From Paralichthys olivaceus (taxonomy: Eukaryota; Chordata; Actinopteri; Pleuronectiformes; Paralichthyidae), in the NCBI RefSeq assembly GCF_024713975.1, contig NC_091096.1, positions 7,264,001 to 7,328,000 on the forward strand: a stretch of DNA of 64,000 nucleotides. The letters are read 5' to 3'. The notes under the pieces are model-generated. The model saw only the letters and a list, made by a program, of their open reading frames with translations, did not search any database and was not told the DNA's origin. Below, one piece after another: positions 1 to 14,300 of this stretch; the first letter of the stretch is position 1; every line of letters starts with the position of its first letter. The position numbers and the translations under genes are program-made.

Positions 1-1106
1 AACTGTTGGCCTTCAAATATAAATCTTCAAATGCAACAGAGGGAACAAACACCACCCACACAATGAACCATGTAGCCCCACTGAAAATTGATGAGACCTG
101 GGACACATGCGCCAGCTGGCACAGCAGAGAGGAACAAAATCCTTCACCCCCTCCAGTGCATGGACATGTCCTGAGCCAAAACACCTGCCTCAACACAGGT
201 GGGCTGCTTATTGCTGCAGGGGACAACCACACCCCCTCTGCCTCCAGCCTGTGGTCATAACACATCCGACTATGTCACAGTACTGCGGGTTGTATCTTTG
301 TCATTATGTCCCCTATTCTAATCAGCCATTCAAGTATGGTGACAAGAGACAAAGGTATTGAGAACAAGAGCACAGCACGCTGAGTGGCATAGACAGGTAG
401 GGAGAATAAAAGGCTGTGAGAAAGACATGAGGAGGATTGAGCATAAGAAACAGTTTGATCAGAAAAGAAATTGTACTTTCTGGAAAGCATCTGTGAAACA
501 TTGGCAGTAATGTATCACAGACTGGGGAGCAGCTCCTTCAAATGTTCCTGAAGTCAATCAATAAAACAGCTGCTTCCTGTATTAGTGCACCAAGTCACTC
601 TCCATAAATGTAATTGTTCTATGTTGTAATGAATTACAACTTAGAACACAATGTTTTTTTTATTAATTCTTCACCCAATGTACACATTAACTTTAAGATT
701 AATTGTATTTAACTCTTTTAATCTTTTCTATCGAGCTGATCATTGTTGCTGCTTTTGAGAGTGACTGCTGCAGGCAAATCCAAACAGGGATGTGGACAAT
801 TAGCCTAAGTGTTTCTGTTAAACTCTATTAAACAGGGCAAGAGTTCTAGACTGCCAAAGCTGATTCACATGGCTGGTCTGATACTGGTGGTCTAATAGGA
901 TACATGCTGCTGCCACGTAGTCTTTCATTACAGGCAAAATCCTCCAATGGACCCTTGTGTGACCTGGCTAATTGTCTACAGCAGGCTCAGACATGCATAG
1001 TCATCGCTATGGTAAAATACTTGACTGACAGATGAAATCAAAATAATTGCCTACAAGATAGAGGCTATGTAGCATGTAAGACATCTGTATTAAGAAATCG
1101 AAAAAA

Positions 1107-1420
1107 GGGGGATAGTTCACCCAAAAATGAAAATTCACTCATTATCTACTCAGCACTATGCTGATGAAGTGTTTGAGTCCACAATACACTGCTGTAGTTT
1201 CAGGGGTAAACAGAGTTGCAGCCATATCCAATAAAATTGAAGTAAATGGTGACCGATTCTTCAAACAAACAAAAGAAACAGACAAAAACATAAAATGCCT
1301 CCATACTGCTCCTGTGGCATCATCCAAACGTCCGTAATCCCCAACATTCAAATTCGACTCAAATGGTGTCATTTACACCATGTTTTCAGCTTAAATGTCC
1401 TCTGTTATCCTGCTGAGAAA
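1107..1420 (+). repeat. Half copy of TTAA-type foldback MITE
   Basis: The stretch begins with GGGATAGTTCACCCAAAAAT and continues with blocks such as TTTCAGGGGTAAACAG, GCCTCCATACTGCTC and TTCAGCTTAAATGTCCTCTG. The same blocks occur in the same order in the left arm of the complete element at 15752-16337. The right arm and right terminal repeat are missing, so this is a truncated or solo-arm copy. The GATAGTTCACCC start is, from general knowledge, a frequent teleost repeat end. The right boundary is approximate. Confidence 0.75.
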
Positions 1421-4400
1421 GGGAAATCTATCAAAAAGGTTTCCTCCAAGTATTTGCAAAAATAATGAAATATGTAAAATCAGTCACACTGCCAAATGCA
1501 ACCAAAAAAACCACACAATTCTTTCCCCCATTTTTGTGGATGCTACAACATTATCCAAGGGAAACACTGAATCCTGTTGATTCTTTTGAAAAATAATTGA
1601 AATGAATTCAATAAAGAACTTTTTACTTGATTGATAACTAGAGACATTATATGGCTAAAGCCTGATGAGAGAACATCAACTGCCTCACAGTGGCAACATC
1701 AATATAACTCTGAATTGACACTCTCAACATGCCAATATTTGACTTGTCAGTTGGAGCCCTGGATTCACAGGCCATTGATCAGATAAAGTCCCAGCTAGCT
1801 GTCAGCTAGCCTCAGATTAATTAGTGTCAGTTTGTTGACGCTTAGCTATTTCTTCAGAGAAACACTCGAGAAAGTTATATTTTGCCACTGACTTTGAATA
1901 AATTAATCATTAAAGAATTTAAAGTGTTCCACCATATGCCCTGAACAACCCTAGAATGCAGGCAAAATCTCATGAGTGCATCATGACATGATAAATTAGT
2001 AGACAACCTGCTGTTAGTCTTCTACTCCATATTATTCATAGTGCTCCAAGCTCCAACACAGCCAGAAATATCACCTGTAAACACTAACACAAACACAGAT
2101 TAACCAAATTTCACAGAATTTTTGTTCAATACCAATTAACCCTGTGTTGTGACATAAAGTAACTTGTTTAAGATGTGACCATTGATCAGTCAGTTGTTAA
2201 ATTATCAGCAAGGATTATTTAATCTTTACTTCAGTAGAAAAGGAAATCACATTGTTCCAAGTTAAATTACAGGAAATGTGATGAAAAGGCCTTTCAGATT
2301 TCCACTGCTTTGTTCCATATGAATGTAAATGAGGCGAGAGTGAACTCATTTCCAGCTCTCATATCAGGAGGATAAGGGGAACACCTGTTTCATTAGAAAA
2401 CTCACAAAAAGGAAAACCTCTGGGATTTTCAGATACGTTTAAAGACCTCGTCTTTTCTTCCCAAGTTGTCTCTCACACTGCACTATATTGGATTCCTAAC
2501 TCACCGTTTTCTGCAGAAGTGCTGCAGCCAGAGACAAGGATAAGTATGACATTGGTATTCTGTGTAGACGAACTGAGATGTTATCTCTATGATCACAAGG
2601 CTAAAGCCTCTCTGAGGCTTGGAAATGGATCACAGGACCAATTCCATTACATTTCTGACAGTCATTTGTGGAGAAAAGATTTATCTGTAGTTACTGGCTG
2701 ACACACCCTAAAACTGCGTGTTTATTTTTTAACCCTCATTCCCTGAAAAAGATCAACAGATAAGAAAAGACAGATTTGGACTGGGCTAAGTCTCAAGAAC
2801 CAGAATGAGAGAAGACAAAGGGGTAAAACAGTGGGCCACCCTTTTATTAAAAGTAACAGTAGTTACTAATCTACTAGTTACAGGAGTGGTAGTTAAAGCT
2901 TAAGAAAACAGGTTTTCCAGGAATGTCTAAAACTGGGGGCAGATTCTGTGAGATGTTGCCGTTACCTGGTTGTGAAGCTAGAATATTTTTTGGTTATTTA
3001 GATCTTGTTTTCACCTGGGCTGTATGTTTTTGTCCGTGTTTCAGCCTATCTGGCCAGGTCTCCCTTGAAAAAGAGTAATTCTTATTCACAATCAGACTGT
3101 CTTGGTTAACTAATGGTTAAATAAAAGCAGGTCTCTAGAGTGCGACCAGATATCTGTGAAGTGTGCCAAAAAATGTGTTTTTTTTACTTTTTATTTTAAT
3201 ATTTTTATTTCTCATTCAAATGTCAGACTGAATATTCTTTAGAATTAAATTCATTGCTCTTTGAAATGGTGAACTTACATGATTATGCTATAATGTTCTC
3301 ATTATACCACGGAATTAAAAATATTATTGATCGCAATAATTTCTGGGACAAAATATGGTCCAACAAAATGTGTTATTGTAACAGGTCTACCAAAATATTT
3401 CTAATGATGTACCAAGTTAGAGGTTTCCTTGTTCAGTTAACAGCTTGAATTATCTGAGAATTTCTTTCACATGCAGGCAAAATTGGTATTGTGCAATGAC
3501 ATTTCTGAATCAATATTGAATGGAATTGGAAATCCACCAAGACATATTGAGATACTTGGTCCTCTCACCCTGTAGGTCATCATTCTTTTGGGCAAGTCAG
3601 AGAAGAGATTGCCTGCAATGCTCAGGAAAAAAAATGGGCTGCAAGTAGCTGATCTTGAGAAGTCAGATTCCTTCAGAAAGGAAACATGTTTAGGTTTGGT
3701 CAATTTCCCAGATCTTGCTTCCCTAACCAAATATTGATAAAATTCTATGAATCCTTTATGAACTGAGCAGGCTTGGCTTCTCTTTTCTCAGTCTGCAAGA
3801 GAATTCTGCCCCATTTGTTCTGAACAGATAACCTCAAAAAACCCACTGGAAAGATTGTTTGTGCGCTCCTTTTCTGTAGTAATTGCTTTTTTGAACTGCT
3901 TATTGAGGGTCTTGATTTCCCAACTCAGATACAGTATCTCACCCTCCTATTTGGCCATTTTCCAGGTGTTCCCCTGGTGCCCTTCCTCTCCTAACAGCCA
4001 AAGAGTTCACTGGTCATTTTGTTGTCGTGCTATCAATTTTCTTCTTGGCTGTTCCTGCTAATGTGGCCTCTACTCTCCCTCTGACAAGGTTTTGGGTCTA
4101 GTTGTTTCCATCCTGTGCTGACATTCGCTGGGGGCCATTTCATTTTCTTTCTTGCAGGCTTGCTGCCTTGGGTAATGTTAGCAAAGCTCCTCTTGTGGCT
4201 TTAGAAAATCCAAGTCTTGCTTTGTACCACATAGGGCCTTTTATGAGTGGCTGAAAAGCAAGACAAATATCCCTCCAAGAAGCAAAATGTTTTTACGGAT
4301 GAGGAATATTTTACTGGCAATATGAAAGATAAAAATGTATAGTGGACAGGGATTGATGTGGCAGTAAAAACTGAGGGGAGAAGAAACAACAGGCGAAAGT

Positions 4401-7400
4401 TAGGATTATTTTGAGATTTAGGAATCAGTCACAATCACATTTTTTTTTTCATCCAGAAAATGGACATACTGTAATACAGTAAAAAATAACTCACAGGAGA
4501 TTTATTGCTTTGTATCTAGTAATCATTCAGTCACTTTATCTCTACCTTATGATTTTTTTTATTGTCAATATTCTCTAGTATGTGATTTTTGCTTTACACC
4601 TTTAAGTCGCAGACCTCCACCTCACCATAGTTATTTTCTTCTCAACCACCCTCCCATCCCTCCCCTGCTTGTCTTATACTTCTTCCTCCCCACAACATAA
4701 AGCTACTTAACACCTTCTTAACTCCACTGATAAACAACAGACTAGTGATTCCCCCATCAATCAACATCCCTCCGTCCCTGCTCTGGGTCCTTGCAATTTC
4801 TCAGTCCTCTCAGCTCTGATTTACTCCCTTCCTCACTGTCAGGCTTATTCTCTCCTCGCTGCTTTCTCTCTTCACTAAATCTGTGCTGTGTCAGCTTCTC
4901 CCCTCCCGTACTCTGTCTACATGTTAGTCTGAGATAGACTTCTGTTTAACTTCCCCCAGCCCTCATTCCACACAAACATCCCTCTTTTACATTTGCTTCT
5001 CAGCTTGGAAAGTGAGAATTATCTTAAAATTGTATGTAAATTAAACTACAACTGAGAATTCCTCATCCATATTAATAGCAACTTAAATATCAATCCGACA
5101 AAAATCTAATAAGAAAAAGGAAATTAAGCAACAGAGAGGATAGCCTGTGAATATTATGAATATTAACCTTTCCTCAAAATCTTTCATAATGGCTGTTAAA
5201 TACAGGGAAAAAAAACTTGGAAAACCATGTAACAAAAACAATACCATTATATGCAGTACAGACTGCTACCTTGGGCTGTTCATACTGCACCATGCCTCCT
5301 CCATTAGATGTTAAAATAAATTATTGGGATGAAAACTGCCAAAATCAATCATCAATTTACTATTTGAAAGGAAGTGGTTTTAGCCTGTAGCCTCTGTCTC
5401 CAAAGAATTAAATTAAGTAAAACTTCTGATATTACATTTCTGAGCCAACTTAATCACTGCAGTACAAAGGGAGAAGAGAAAGAAACAAGAGACAACAGCA
5501 AATAATTGGAAAAGCTGTATTTTACAGGAGGATTTCTACAGCAGACACACAGCCTTTCTGCTTCTTCAGCACACTCTATAAGGGATCACATCAAAATCCA
5601 GTCGAAAACCTTGATGTGTTCATCCATCTCATTGATGCTACAGCTCAAGTTATTCATTCTTTTTGGAGGGCTGTAACTACAGTGGCATGAGTGAAGTGGC
5701 CTGTCCTCACTACTCCAAAACTGTTGAAGGATAAGACATGGGTTTAAGATTAAGTTCAGAGTTTGCTTTGGGTTATTGTTATATAATTGTTGGGGTTAGG
5801 CATTCAGTTGCAATGCAAGGTTAAAAACATACTCAAATGCAGATAAAAGTATCACTCCAAGAATATTGAAAAAATGCTTAAGAGGAGTGAGAGAGCAATG
5901 ACTGAAGGAGTCATGGCCTTGTGGCTATGAACTACAAGACGAGGGGGTCAGGGAAAAATTGACTGCATTAGTGGGACAATATAGAAAGCTGCTCAGCGTA
6001 TCACGGACAAAGATGTGGAGCTTGTAAACAGACTTAAACACCCAGAAAAATCAGCTTGACTCTGTTTCTCTGTTGGATACACAGGGGGTGTGGTGATTCC
6101 TTGATAGTTACTAGAAGTACATATATAGCCATTCATGGAACTTGAACTGTTTGGGCACATGTGTGCTAACTCTATTGTGAGAGGCTCTACAGTAGGGAAG
6201 TAGCCATGCTCTTTCCCCCCACGGAAAATAGTCTCCCGTGCTTTCAAACTTGGCTTGTACAGCCCAATAGTAATTCAAAGCTTGTTAAGATACCCATATT
6301 GCATATATATTATAGCAACCTTAATAACTGTTAATTACTTGACTAATGTTTGTAACGGTAATAATTCTAACTCACTCACTGTATTTTGAACCCGAGTTCA
6401 AACGTTTTCTCCTCAGGTTCATACCACTGTGATGTTGTTCTGCTGTTCAATGTGAAATGAGCACAGTACATTTTGTGGCCAACGGTCTCTCAAAATGGTT
6501 ATTAATTTAAAATGTTTACACACTTGTCGACTACTTGTTTCCAGAAGTTGACGACAATGTTGCCACGGTGTGTGCCGTGCATTATAACAGACCTGACTAA
6601 TCGCAATAACAGTTTTTTTGATGCATCCTATGCGGACTTGGATGACTGCATCGATGTGGAGATGGAACATAAGCACAAATCATGAAGCGATGAAGATGCA
6701 CACCCTTTGTCACAGTGATTACAAAATAAATCATATATAGAAATAAAATTCTTTGATGCATCGATGATTGTTTTATAATCAAATCGTAGTCCTCTGAATA
6801 GATCTCGAATAGAAAGGTTCCTGGAGATACCCACTCCTATATGGCAGTGGATGATAACCTGTGCAAAACACTCAACTTTGAAGGCTCTAGCAAGCATTTC
6901 ACATATATCAGATAGTGTCCTCAAGTATAAGATGTATAAAAGCATCTGCATTTCTCATTTTTGTCCACTCAGTAGGTATTACCTTTTACATTTGCTTCAG
7001 CAAGACTGCTCTAATATGTTGATGCAATCACAGGACAGTTGGCAAGGCTACTACAGTTACTGCAAAGAAATACACAAAAGCACAAAGATTAGCAAAACCC
7101 AATTACTGGCCTGGATTGTTCTTTTTTGTTTCTGCTTGCTTTCCTTATCTTAAGAAAACAATGATAAGCATTCTTAACATGCCAGCACTGCCTTTGGAAC
7201 AAATGGACCCCGTCCATTCATGCATCCACTCATCTACCCCTTCATTTATTTCCCCTGCTTATTCATGTCCTTTCTGTGATGGCAGCAGGTCCTTTTGTCC
7301 GCCCTCCTCTTCCACCTTTTGGGGATTGGGCCTAAAATGTTTCCATGCCAGAAATGATATGTGATGATGTTCAAGGTGTGCTTCCATTTTGACCTGTCTA

Positions 7401-9813
7401 CAATAACTCCACAGGGAGCTGTCCTCGAAACATCCTGATCCATGTCCAAACTGTGTTTATTGATTGTATTCAATGCAAAGAAGCAATGGTTGTACAAAAA
7501 GATTAAACTGGATATCTGAGCTTGTTACAGCCTGGCGTAGCCAAACCAATTTGCATTTGCAAATGGATCCAAAACCCCTCAGTTCATTCTTAATTTCAAG
7601 GGGCCTTTTCAGTGGTTGCAAAGCAGAACAGCATACAGTGTTTCTTTGTTTTTCTTTCAGAGAAAATGTACCATCCAGTAATACAGTCACAATAGCTGAT
7701 TCAACAATCCTCTCTCAATCAGTGGTAGCCATCTTGGTTGTTAATGGAAAGGTTTCAGCAGCATTCCCATTGTTCATTTGTCATCCAACCAATTTTTGAT
7801 TAACCAGTTTCAGGATGGATCGCAATCAGTGGGAGGAGGGGAGGATCCATAGGGTAGATCGAGAAATATGAGCTCAATGATTGCTCAGATTTCCAGGGTA
7901 AACTTCTTATCCTCATTAATACCCTTACCCTAAATCTAGCATAATTTGACTGCTTGTATCTACAATCTCATTCGTACACTAGCCAGAGTTAATAAAGATC
8001 CAAGATTCCTTCCAAACTACTTCACTTATTCACTCAGTCTCTAACAGGCAGTTTATGCATCTAATAGGCAGAGGAAATCTGTGGTTATCCTGACTGAGAC
8101 CCTATTTAAACCAAACCAAGTCAAAACAATATGCCAAAGCAAAAGAAGAACCAAAACATAGCACAATATTTTATGGGCATCTTTGTAATGTTTTGTCAAT
8201 GGAGTAATTATTCCCCCATGTTCTCAATTGATCTATGAATATGTTTTCCGAAAGAAAAAACAAAAAAACAAAACATGTTTTACGACTAAAAACATTTTTT
8301 TTAAATGCTGGTTGCTGTGTACAGAAACAATGCTAGGTCTAATTGCAAGTTTGCGGCTGCATTCAACACTTTTACTTTACCACACAAGCATTCACAGGTG
8401 TCTGCCTCACCCAATATTACTTGGTTGTTTGAACATTTGTAGACAAATTTGTGTTCTCGTCTGGATGGAGAAATTTTGTAAAATTAGGGTCATGAGGACA
8501 AAGAGATTTTTAAAAATGGAAGGGAAAATATTGGTTCAAAAAAATATCTACAGTAGTGTATACAAGGTTTTATTAGTCTGTTGTCCAAAAATACTAACAA
8601 TGCAAAAGCTTTGTTTAAATTATTAAGAGATCATTGTAATCACAGCCATTTTTAATATTAAATAACTTTAAATATTGAAATAAAGAGACTTATTGTGCTA
8701 TACCTTAAATATTGGGTTTTGTTTAACTCCCATAACTGGCAAAGCCTATTCAGTTCATCAACTTCTGTGTCAAAAACCTTTGTTAAGCAATTTTATTTTT
8801 AGATCTGATTCTTTAGTACTGGGAACCGAACATTTCTTCCTACAGTAATATGATTGAAGGAAAGCAGATTCTTGGCTGAAAAAAGCAACCGTCAACCTAA
8901 CAGAAATTAAAAACAGTCTATAAAACATGACACTTAGTACAATGACATTAGTGTGCTAAGACAAGTATCCACTGAGACATGTACACACACAAACAAAGTT
9001 GAGAGCCCTGTGAAGCAGCTGATTAATATCATGGGAATACAACAAGAATTTCCCCAAAAGGATAACATGTCAGTGCCAGGGTAGGAAATAATGCTTTGGT
9101 TGATGACTGTGTGTGAAAGTATGTAAACAAAAGAACAAATGGATCATGTGCTTAAATTCTGAAAGCAAAATTGTTTAGTTGTATTTTTAAAAATAATCAA
9201 CGATTTCATAAAATTGGTGGATCATTTTTTCATGTTTCTTTTTGTATATTTTTATTTTTGGTACGATATATCTGAGCTTTAACCATATTTTATCAGAAAT
9301 AGTAAGTACTTATTTAATTAGTTATTCATAGCTGTAGGCTGTAGCTGTACAATTAAATATCAATTTTGTTGCTGCGCATCAGCTGATCATTTCAGTGGAC
9401 ATCTACGCTAACGTGAAACCTAATAGAATAATCTGAATTAACAAGAAAACAATAATAGGAATGAAGCCCAATTAAGACACTAAAAAATAAAGATTTCTAT
9501 AGAGTAAACATGCATTAGTGCATGTTTAATCCCCCCCCAAAAAAAAGGAGATAGCAAATTGCAATCCCCAGCACAATATAGATTTGAGCTCCCATGCAGT
9601 TTAGGAAACACTATATAAATGAAAAGCTTACCCATGGGAATCTCTTTAATTACATAAAATAATTACAAATCTGATTCCCCAAACACCAAATCAGACAAAC
9701 CATTTTAACTGCAGGCCTGCTCTCTGCTATTAAACCAGACAATTTATCAGTGATATGCGTAAACATCCTAGGAAATGCACTCCAGCTCTTCAAGTGGCCA
9801 GCATAGTGATAGA

Positions 9814-9814
<1 letters not shown>

Positions 9815-9852
<38 letters not shown>
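9815..9852 (+). repeat. Poly-G homopolymer, 38 G
   Basis: An uninterrupted run of 38 guanines lies in non-coding DNA, flanked by ATAGAC and CTCAGAGAGCAAG. Long pure G runs are rare in vertebrate genomes because they form G-quadruplexes. This could be a true mononucleotide microsatellite or a read/assembly artefact whose length is not reliable. Confidence 0.95.
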
Positions 9853-10635
9853 CTCAGAGAGCAAGAGAAGAAGAAGAAATGGTAACAATTAATACATTTA
9901 AAATGATGGTTTCAAAGAGGACAGTAAAATTGAAAATGCAAACAGTGAGGTAGAATGAGAGTGAGTTACAAAAGCATCACTAAACTGTTTATTTGGTAGA
10001 GGTATAAAGCCGCTCATGCACTATTGAAAAAGCAGACTCCTGTAGGGATATCGAAACAAATAAACACTCTACAAGCCTCTCCACATCATGCAGATGTGAG
10101 AGTACTGCAGGCACTACAATGTGAAGTGGCAAAAACAATGCACAAACAAAGCCCCACAAAGGCCTTTGGTTTATAGAGGCCACCAATGTGGAAGTGAATT
10201 TACGTCAGCAAGTCCTTGACGCGCTACTGATTTGGCTCAGTTCATGAGGGACAAGTACCAGGGGTCGACATACACCTGTATTATACATAACCATACCAGA
10301 CTGTGCTGAAAATAAAAGCTCTGCAGATGTGACTAACTCAACAACAAGTGAAGATGCAGGTATGGATACAGTTTTAAATAATAAAAAATATTTAATTTAT
10401 TGTCTTTTGCTCTTATGCAGACTGAACAACGTGTTATATGATCATGCCTGTTACATCGACTTTGGACAATAGAAAGGGTTTGACAGCAGATGGCTGAAAT
10501 CCAACTGCTTGACTTCAATGATCAAAACAAAAATCATTAAAAAAAAAATGGGTCATCTATTACATGTTCTATACATTTCTGAAAATCATGATTAATTATT
10601 TTATTCATAATCCACCAAATTTTAGAGGTGTACAG

Positions 10636-11385
10636 TAGGGATGGGCATAATAAATCGACGAATCGATAATTGATCGTTAAGAATTTCGTCGATCACGTTA
10701 TTTTTTTATCGATAAAATGCTCGAATAATGCGCGGAGGTACCTATGCACCACGGCAACATCAGTCCCCTCAGAGCGGGTGTTTTTGGCGGCTGGACTGAC
10801 AGTCACAAGGCTGCGGTACTGAAGCACCTGAAAAGTTATTTCCTCCTCCTGACTTCATAGACTTCGTCATCTGCAGGATTTACTCTGTGTCAATAATCTA
10901 TCGAATAATGCGAATAATGCGCGGAGGTACCTATGCATCCCGGCAACGTCAGTCCGCTCAGAGCGGGTGTTTTCGGCGGCTGGACTGACGGTCACCAGGC
11001 TGCGGTCGCATCTGACCCCTGTCAGACCTAAGTATTATTATGTTTTTGGTTAAGTTATTGTTTAACAAGATTTTTTTATTATAATTATTTTGGAACAAAC
11101 GAGGGTCAATTGTGTTTAAGAGCGCCGGTTCGCAGCTGCAGGCTCCTCTGCTTTAGAGCGCCGCAGCTCACATCTTCATGTCTAACCATTGAACATCAGT
11201 TAAACTGCCACAAGAGTTGTTCTTCTCGTAATAAAGATCTCATCCAGGAAAAACGCGCTGTATTTTGTTTTTTCATTGCATTTTTAATATATAAAAAGTG
11301 AAATAATAATAAAAAATTAAAGATTAATTGATCGTTAATTCTCCCGACGATCGATTAAGAAAATGTAATCAAATGCCCACCCCTA
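10636..11385. mobile_element. Non-autonomous hAT-like transposon (MITE), 750 bp
   Basis: The element starts with TAGGGATGGGCAT and ends with ATGCCCACCCCTA. These are inverted repeats matching at 12 of 13 positions, and the similarity extends inwards through ATCGAT/TTGATCGTTAA-rich sequence. It is flanked by a perfect 8-bp direct repeat GTGTACAG (10628-10635 and 11386-11393), the target-site duplication length of hAT transposases. No transposase frame is present, so it must be mobilised in trans. Inside, a block of about 100 bp beginning TCGAATAATG (10721) is repeated from 10901 with about 10% difference: an internal tandem-type duplication carrying GCGCGGAGGTACCTATGCA and GAGCGGGTGTTTT. Family assignment rests on ends and duplication length. 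Confidence 0.88.
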
Positions 11386-11393
11386 GTGTACAG

Positions 11394-14300
11394 TTAAATA
11401 CAGACAGAGCAGCAACACTATGTTAAACCACGTGTTACCTCCGAGGTTCAATCTTTAGTGCATTTGATCATTATCTGTGATGTTGAAATTTCACAGATAA
11501 TTTCACATTTGATTGTAGTAAAAGTAAATGTCAGAAGAATGAGCATGTTAATAATTATTTAGTGATAGAAACCACAGGAAATTGTGGCAGCGTCAGGTGA
11601 CTACCCTCACTCTCTTCCTCTCACGCTGATACTTAGAGACACACGCACTCACACTCACGAATGTCATGTTTATTTGCAAACAGAGCTGGCGTGTGCATGT
11701 CACAACCCTTTCTCTTCCATTGTCCCTGACTGACACTGTGAGCTGTCACTAATGGCAGATAGTAACTTGTCAATACTCTCTAGTGGACAAACTATGTTAT
11801 AACCAAAAACGCTAGTAATTCTGTGCTGCAAATCCACATTACTTATTGGTTACTTTCCACACCAGTACTGATCTTTCTGCTACAGACATATGCATAAAAC
11901 ACATAAATGACAAAAATGTTTCAAAACTGACATGGATGTTGAGCAATGAACATACTAATGCACAGCTGTGATCATGTTTTTATTCATATTGAATAACTAA
12001 ATAAAGAGGGGAATGCTCTCTGTCATTTTTTTTCCTTCTCTCTTTTTCTTCTCTATCACAATTTTAGATGAATAGCTGTTTACAAGTTTTGCCAGAAAGA
12101 GATGGGGTGGATGACGGCACATGGTGGAAGTGGTGGTTTGGGGTGTTAAGATAAAGACATACTTATAGATACATCTTCACCCACAAGACCGTAAATGCCC
12201 ACCCACTGTCTCCTGGCAGGCTAAAGTGTGACACGATGAGCAGTTAAGGAAAAGAATACCAGCTTTGTGTGAGAGCATATGCTTGAGGTGATTAAAAAAG
12301 AGGGCAAAAGTGAAAAGAGAGATACAGAATTCAGACTCCCTCAAGCCTGTTCCTGTGGTTCTGCAGTCAGTGACACCTCAGGACGAGCAAGAGAGAGAGG
12401 GTGGGGGTAGTGTGTCAGTTGACTGTGGTGGACAAACACTGAGGGAGGTACAATCAGCTCTTTGACTTTGCTGTAGGGTGTGTGATATGTACCATCTACG
12501 ATAATATCTTAGTTTTAATGATGTGCGAGCGACATTGGTGAATATGTGTCTCACTTGGCAAAAAAACAATCAAAAGCCCATCGTAAGTCCATGAATTTAC
12601 TGTGTCGTGCAGCCTAGCAAGACAGACTTCTGCATCAAGAGTGCATGCAAAAATGCAGGACTGAAGTTAGGCTATATACGTCATTAGACAATTCAAAAAT
12701 GGATAATGTAGCAAGCCAATCCTTCTTTCTTTAATGGTAATGTCAGATGTTGGCTGTATCAGTATTTTTATAAATAATAAATGTTTTTTTAAATATAAAC
12801 CTTGGTTAAATTACTTCAACTTCAACACGTGGAGAAAGACAAAATAAAGGAAAATATTATCTGCAAAATCAACTGTTTGTTTCATCTAAACTTTATGAAT
12901 TGTAGTTTTCTTTACCCCAGAAAAGGCCCTTTATATTCAAATACTTTACATCGAGGGGGTCCTCTGTACATAGTCCAGACTTGACAAACTAAACAATTTT
13001 TTTGTTTTTATGAAAACTGAAGGCTACCACAGGTTCTTTTTCATGTTTGGAAGTGGAGAGTAAGGTGAGGGGTCTTCAGCTGCAACATGCAACTTCAACA
13101 CTAGATATCACTCAATTCTAAATAGTGTACCTTTAAGCAGTTTTGGTGGCTGCGCAAGAGCACAAGTCCTGTTAAGAACTGCATGACCCTCGAGGGAACG
13201 TGCACACCTGCAGCCAAAACTATGACATGGGTTGCCTATGAAGATGGTAAAACTTGATGCTGGCCCACTGACGCTGGATAACTGTCAGTGCTGCTAATGG
13301 AGAGGGGAGGGAAGCAGGGAGAGATGGAGAGGGAGAGAGCGACAGACCTACTAGAATGGCAGCATAAAGTTCGACAATGAAGCAAAAGTTCAAGACCTTT
13401 TATGATATTATGATTACCTACAAAAAATTTGGTTTCATTCTGAAACTGTGGCTGGACAAATTGTTCTACGTCTACTTAATTAATTGGAAACACTGAGTCG
13501 TACAAACTGAGTTTTGAGAATACTCGCAGCTAGCAAACACACATCCACATGCATAGACTAACCACACAATTCCCTTAAGAGCACTCATAGAGAGGGAGAC
13601 TGATGCGATCATTGCCTCCCAGATACCATGAATCACTGCTTCAGTTCCCCTGACACTCACAAGGCACAGCACTTCAAAGCACCACATGCAAATCAAATAG
13701 GCTATATCCCACTTGGTTTGAAAAAACTATCTGAAAACTAGGGTGTATTCACATTCTCTGTCCAAGGTTTGGAATGTAACTCTTTTTAAATTATTCAAAG
13801 AGACAGAGATTAACAGTGATGAAGAGGGAGGCATCCTGAATGTTCTACCAAGTTCATCAGAGTTTAGATCACCAGATTTCTTTTGAGTTATTTATTAGCG
13901 TCATAAAGTAGCTCAACTTCTTCCTTATAGAAGAGATACGACTCATGTACAGCAGTAACTAGTCTAATATCAAATAGCAACTATCATTGTGTGTGTAATT
14001 TTCACAAAAAGAAACTCAGCAGGCAATACTCAAGATTCAGTAGATGTTTTTTTCTTCTTTGTGATTGTGATGAGTTTGTACTGCTGCTATAAAATAGCAA
14101 ATAAGTGACATATTCAGTACATTTTCCGTAAAACAGCTGTGGACCCTCAACAGTGGCCTTTAGAACAACGTCAAAGGCAATGGAGTCCCCAGTACATCCA
14201 CTGTTGAGGATTCAAACAATGTGCTCACACACATGAACACAAACACACAAATGCAACACACAAGCAAAGCCACAGAAGGCTCATTCGGCATCTTGTTGTG

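Larger units (their letters stand above)
1..10635. other. Non-coding AT-rich DNA, no gene supported
   Basis: No stretch here has a recognisable protein domain joined to plausible splice sites. Open frames are short, overlap on both strands and end in low-complexity sequence. Visible content is a half copy of a TTAA-type MITE near 1.1-1.4 kb, a pyrimidine-rich tract around 4.62-4.96 kb, and a long poly-G run at 9.8 kb. The rest looks like ordinary intergenic or intronic fish DNA. A distant exon of a gene starting near 19.2 kb on the minus strand could be missed here. Confidence 0.6.

Noticed and set aside
8228-8626. 132-codon frame on the plus strand
   Set aside because: Begins with a lysine/asparagine run from A-rich DNA, no domain, no splice or promoter context.
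9989-10186. 65-codon minus-strand frame with a hydrophobic stretch
   Set aside because: No family resemblance, no signal-peptide-like start, and no flanking exon.
14145-14209. 12-bp inverted repeat arms (CCTCAACAGTGG and complement)
   Set aside because: Short arms 41 bp apart with no terminal duplication or other element features; could be chance in this size of window.
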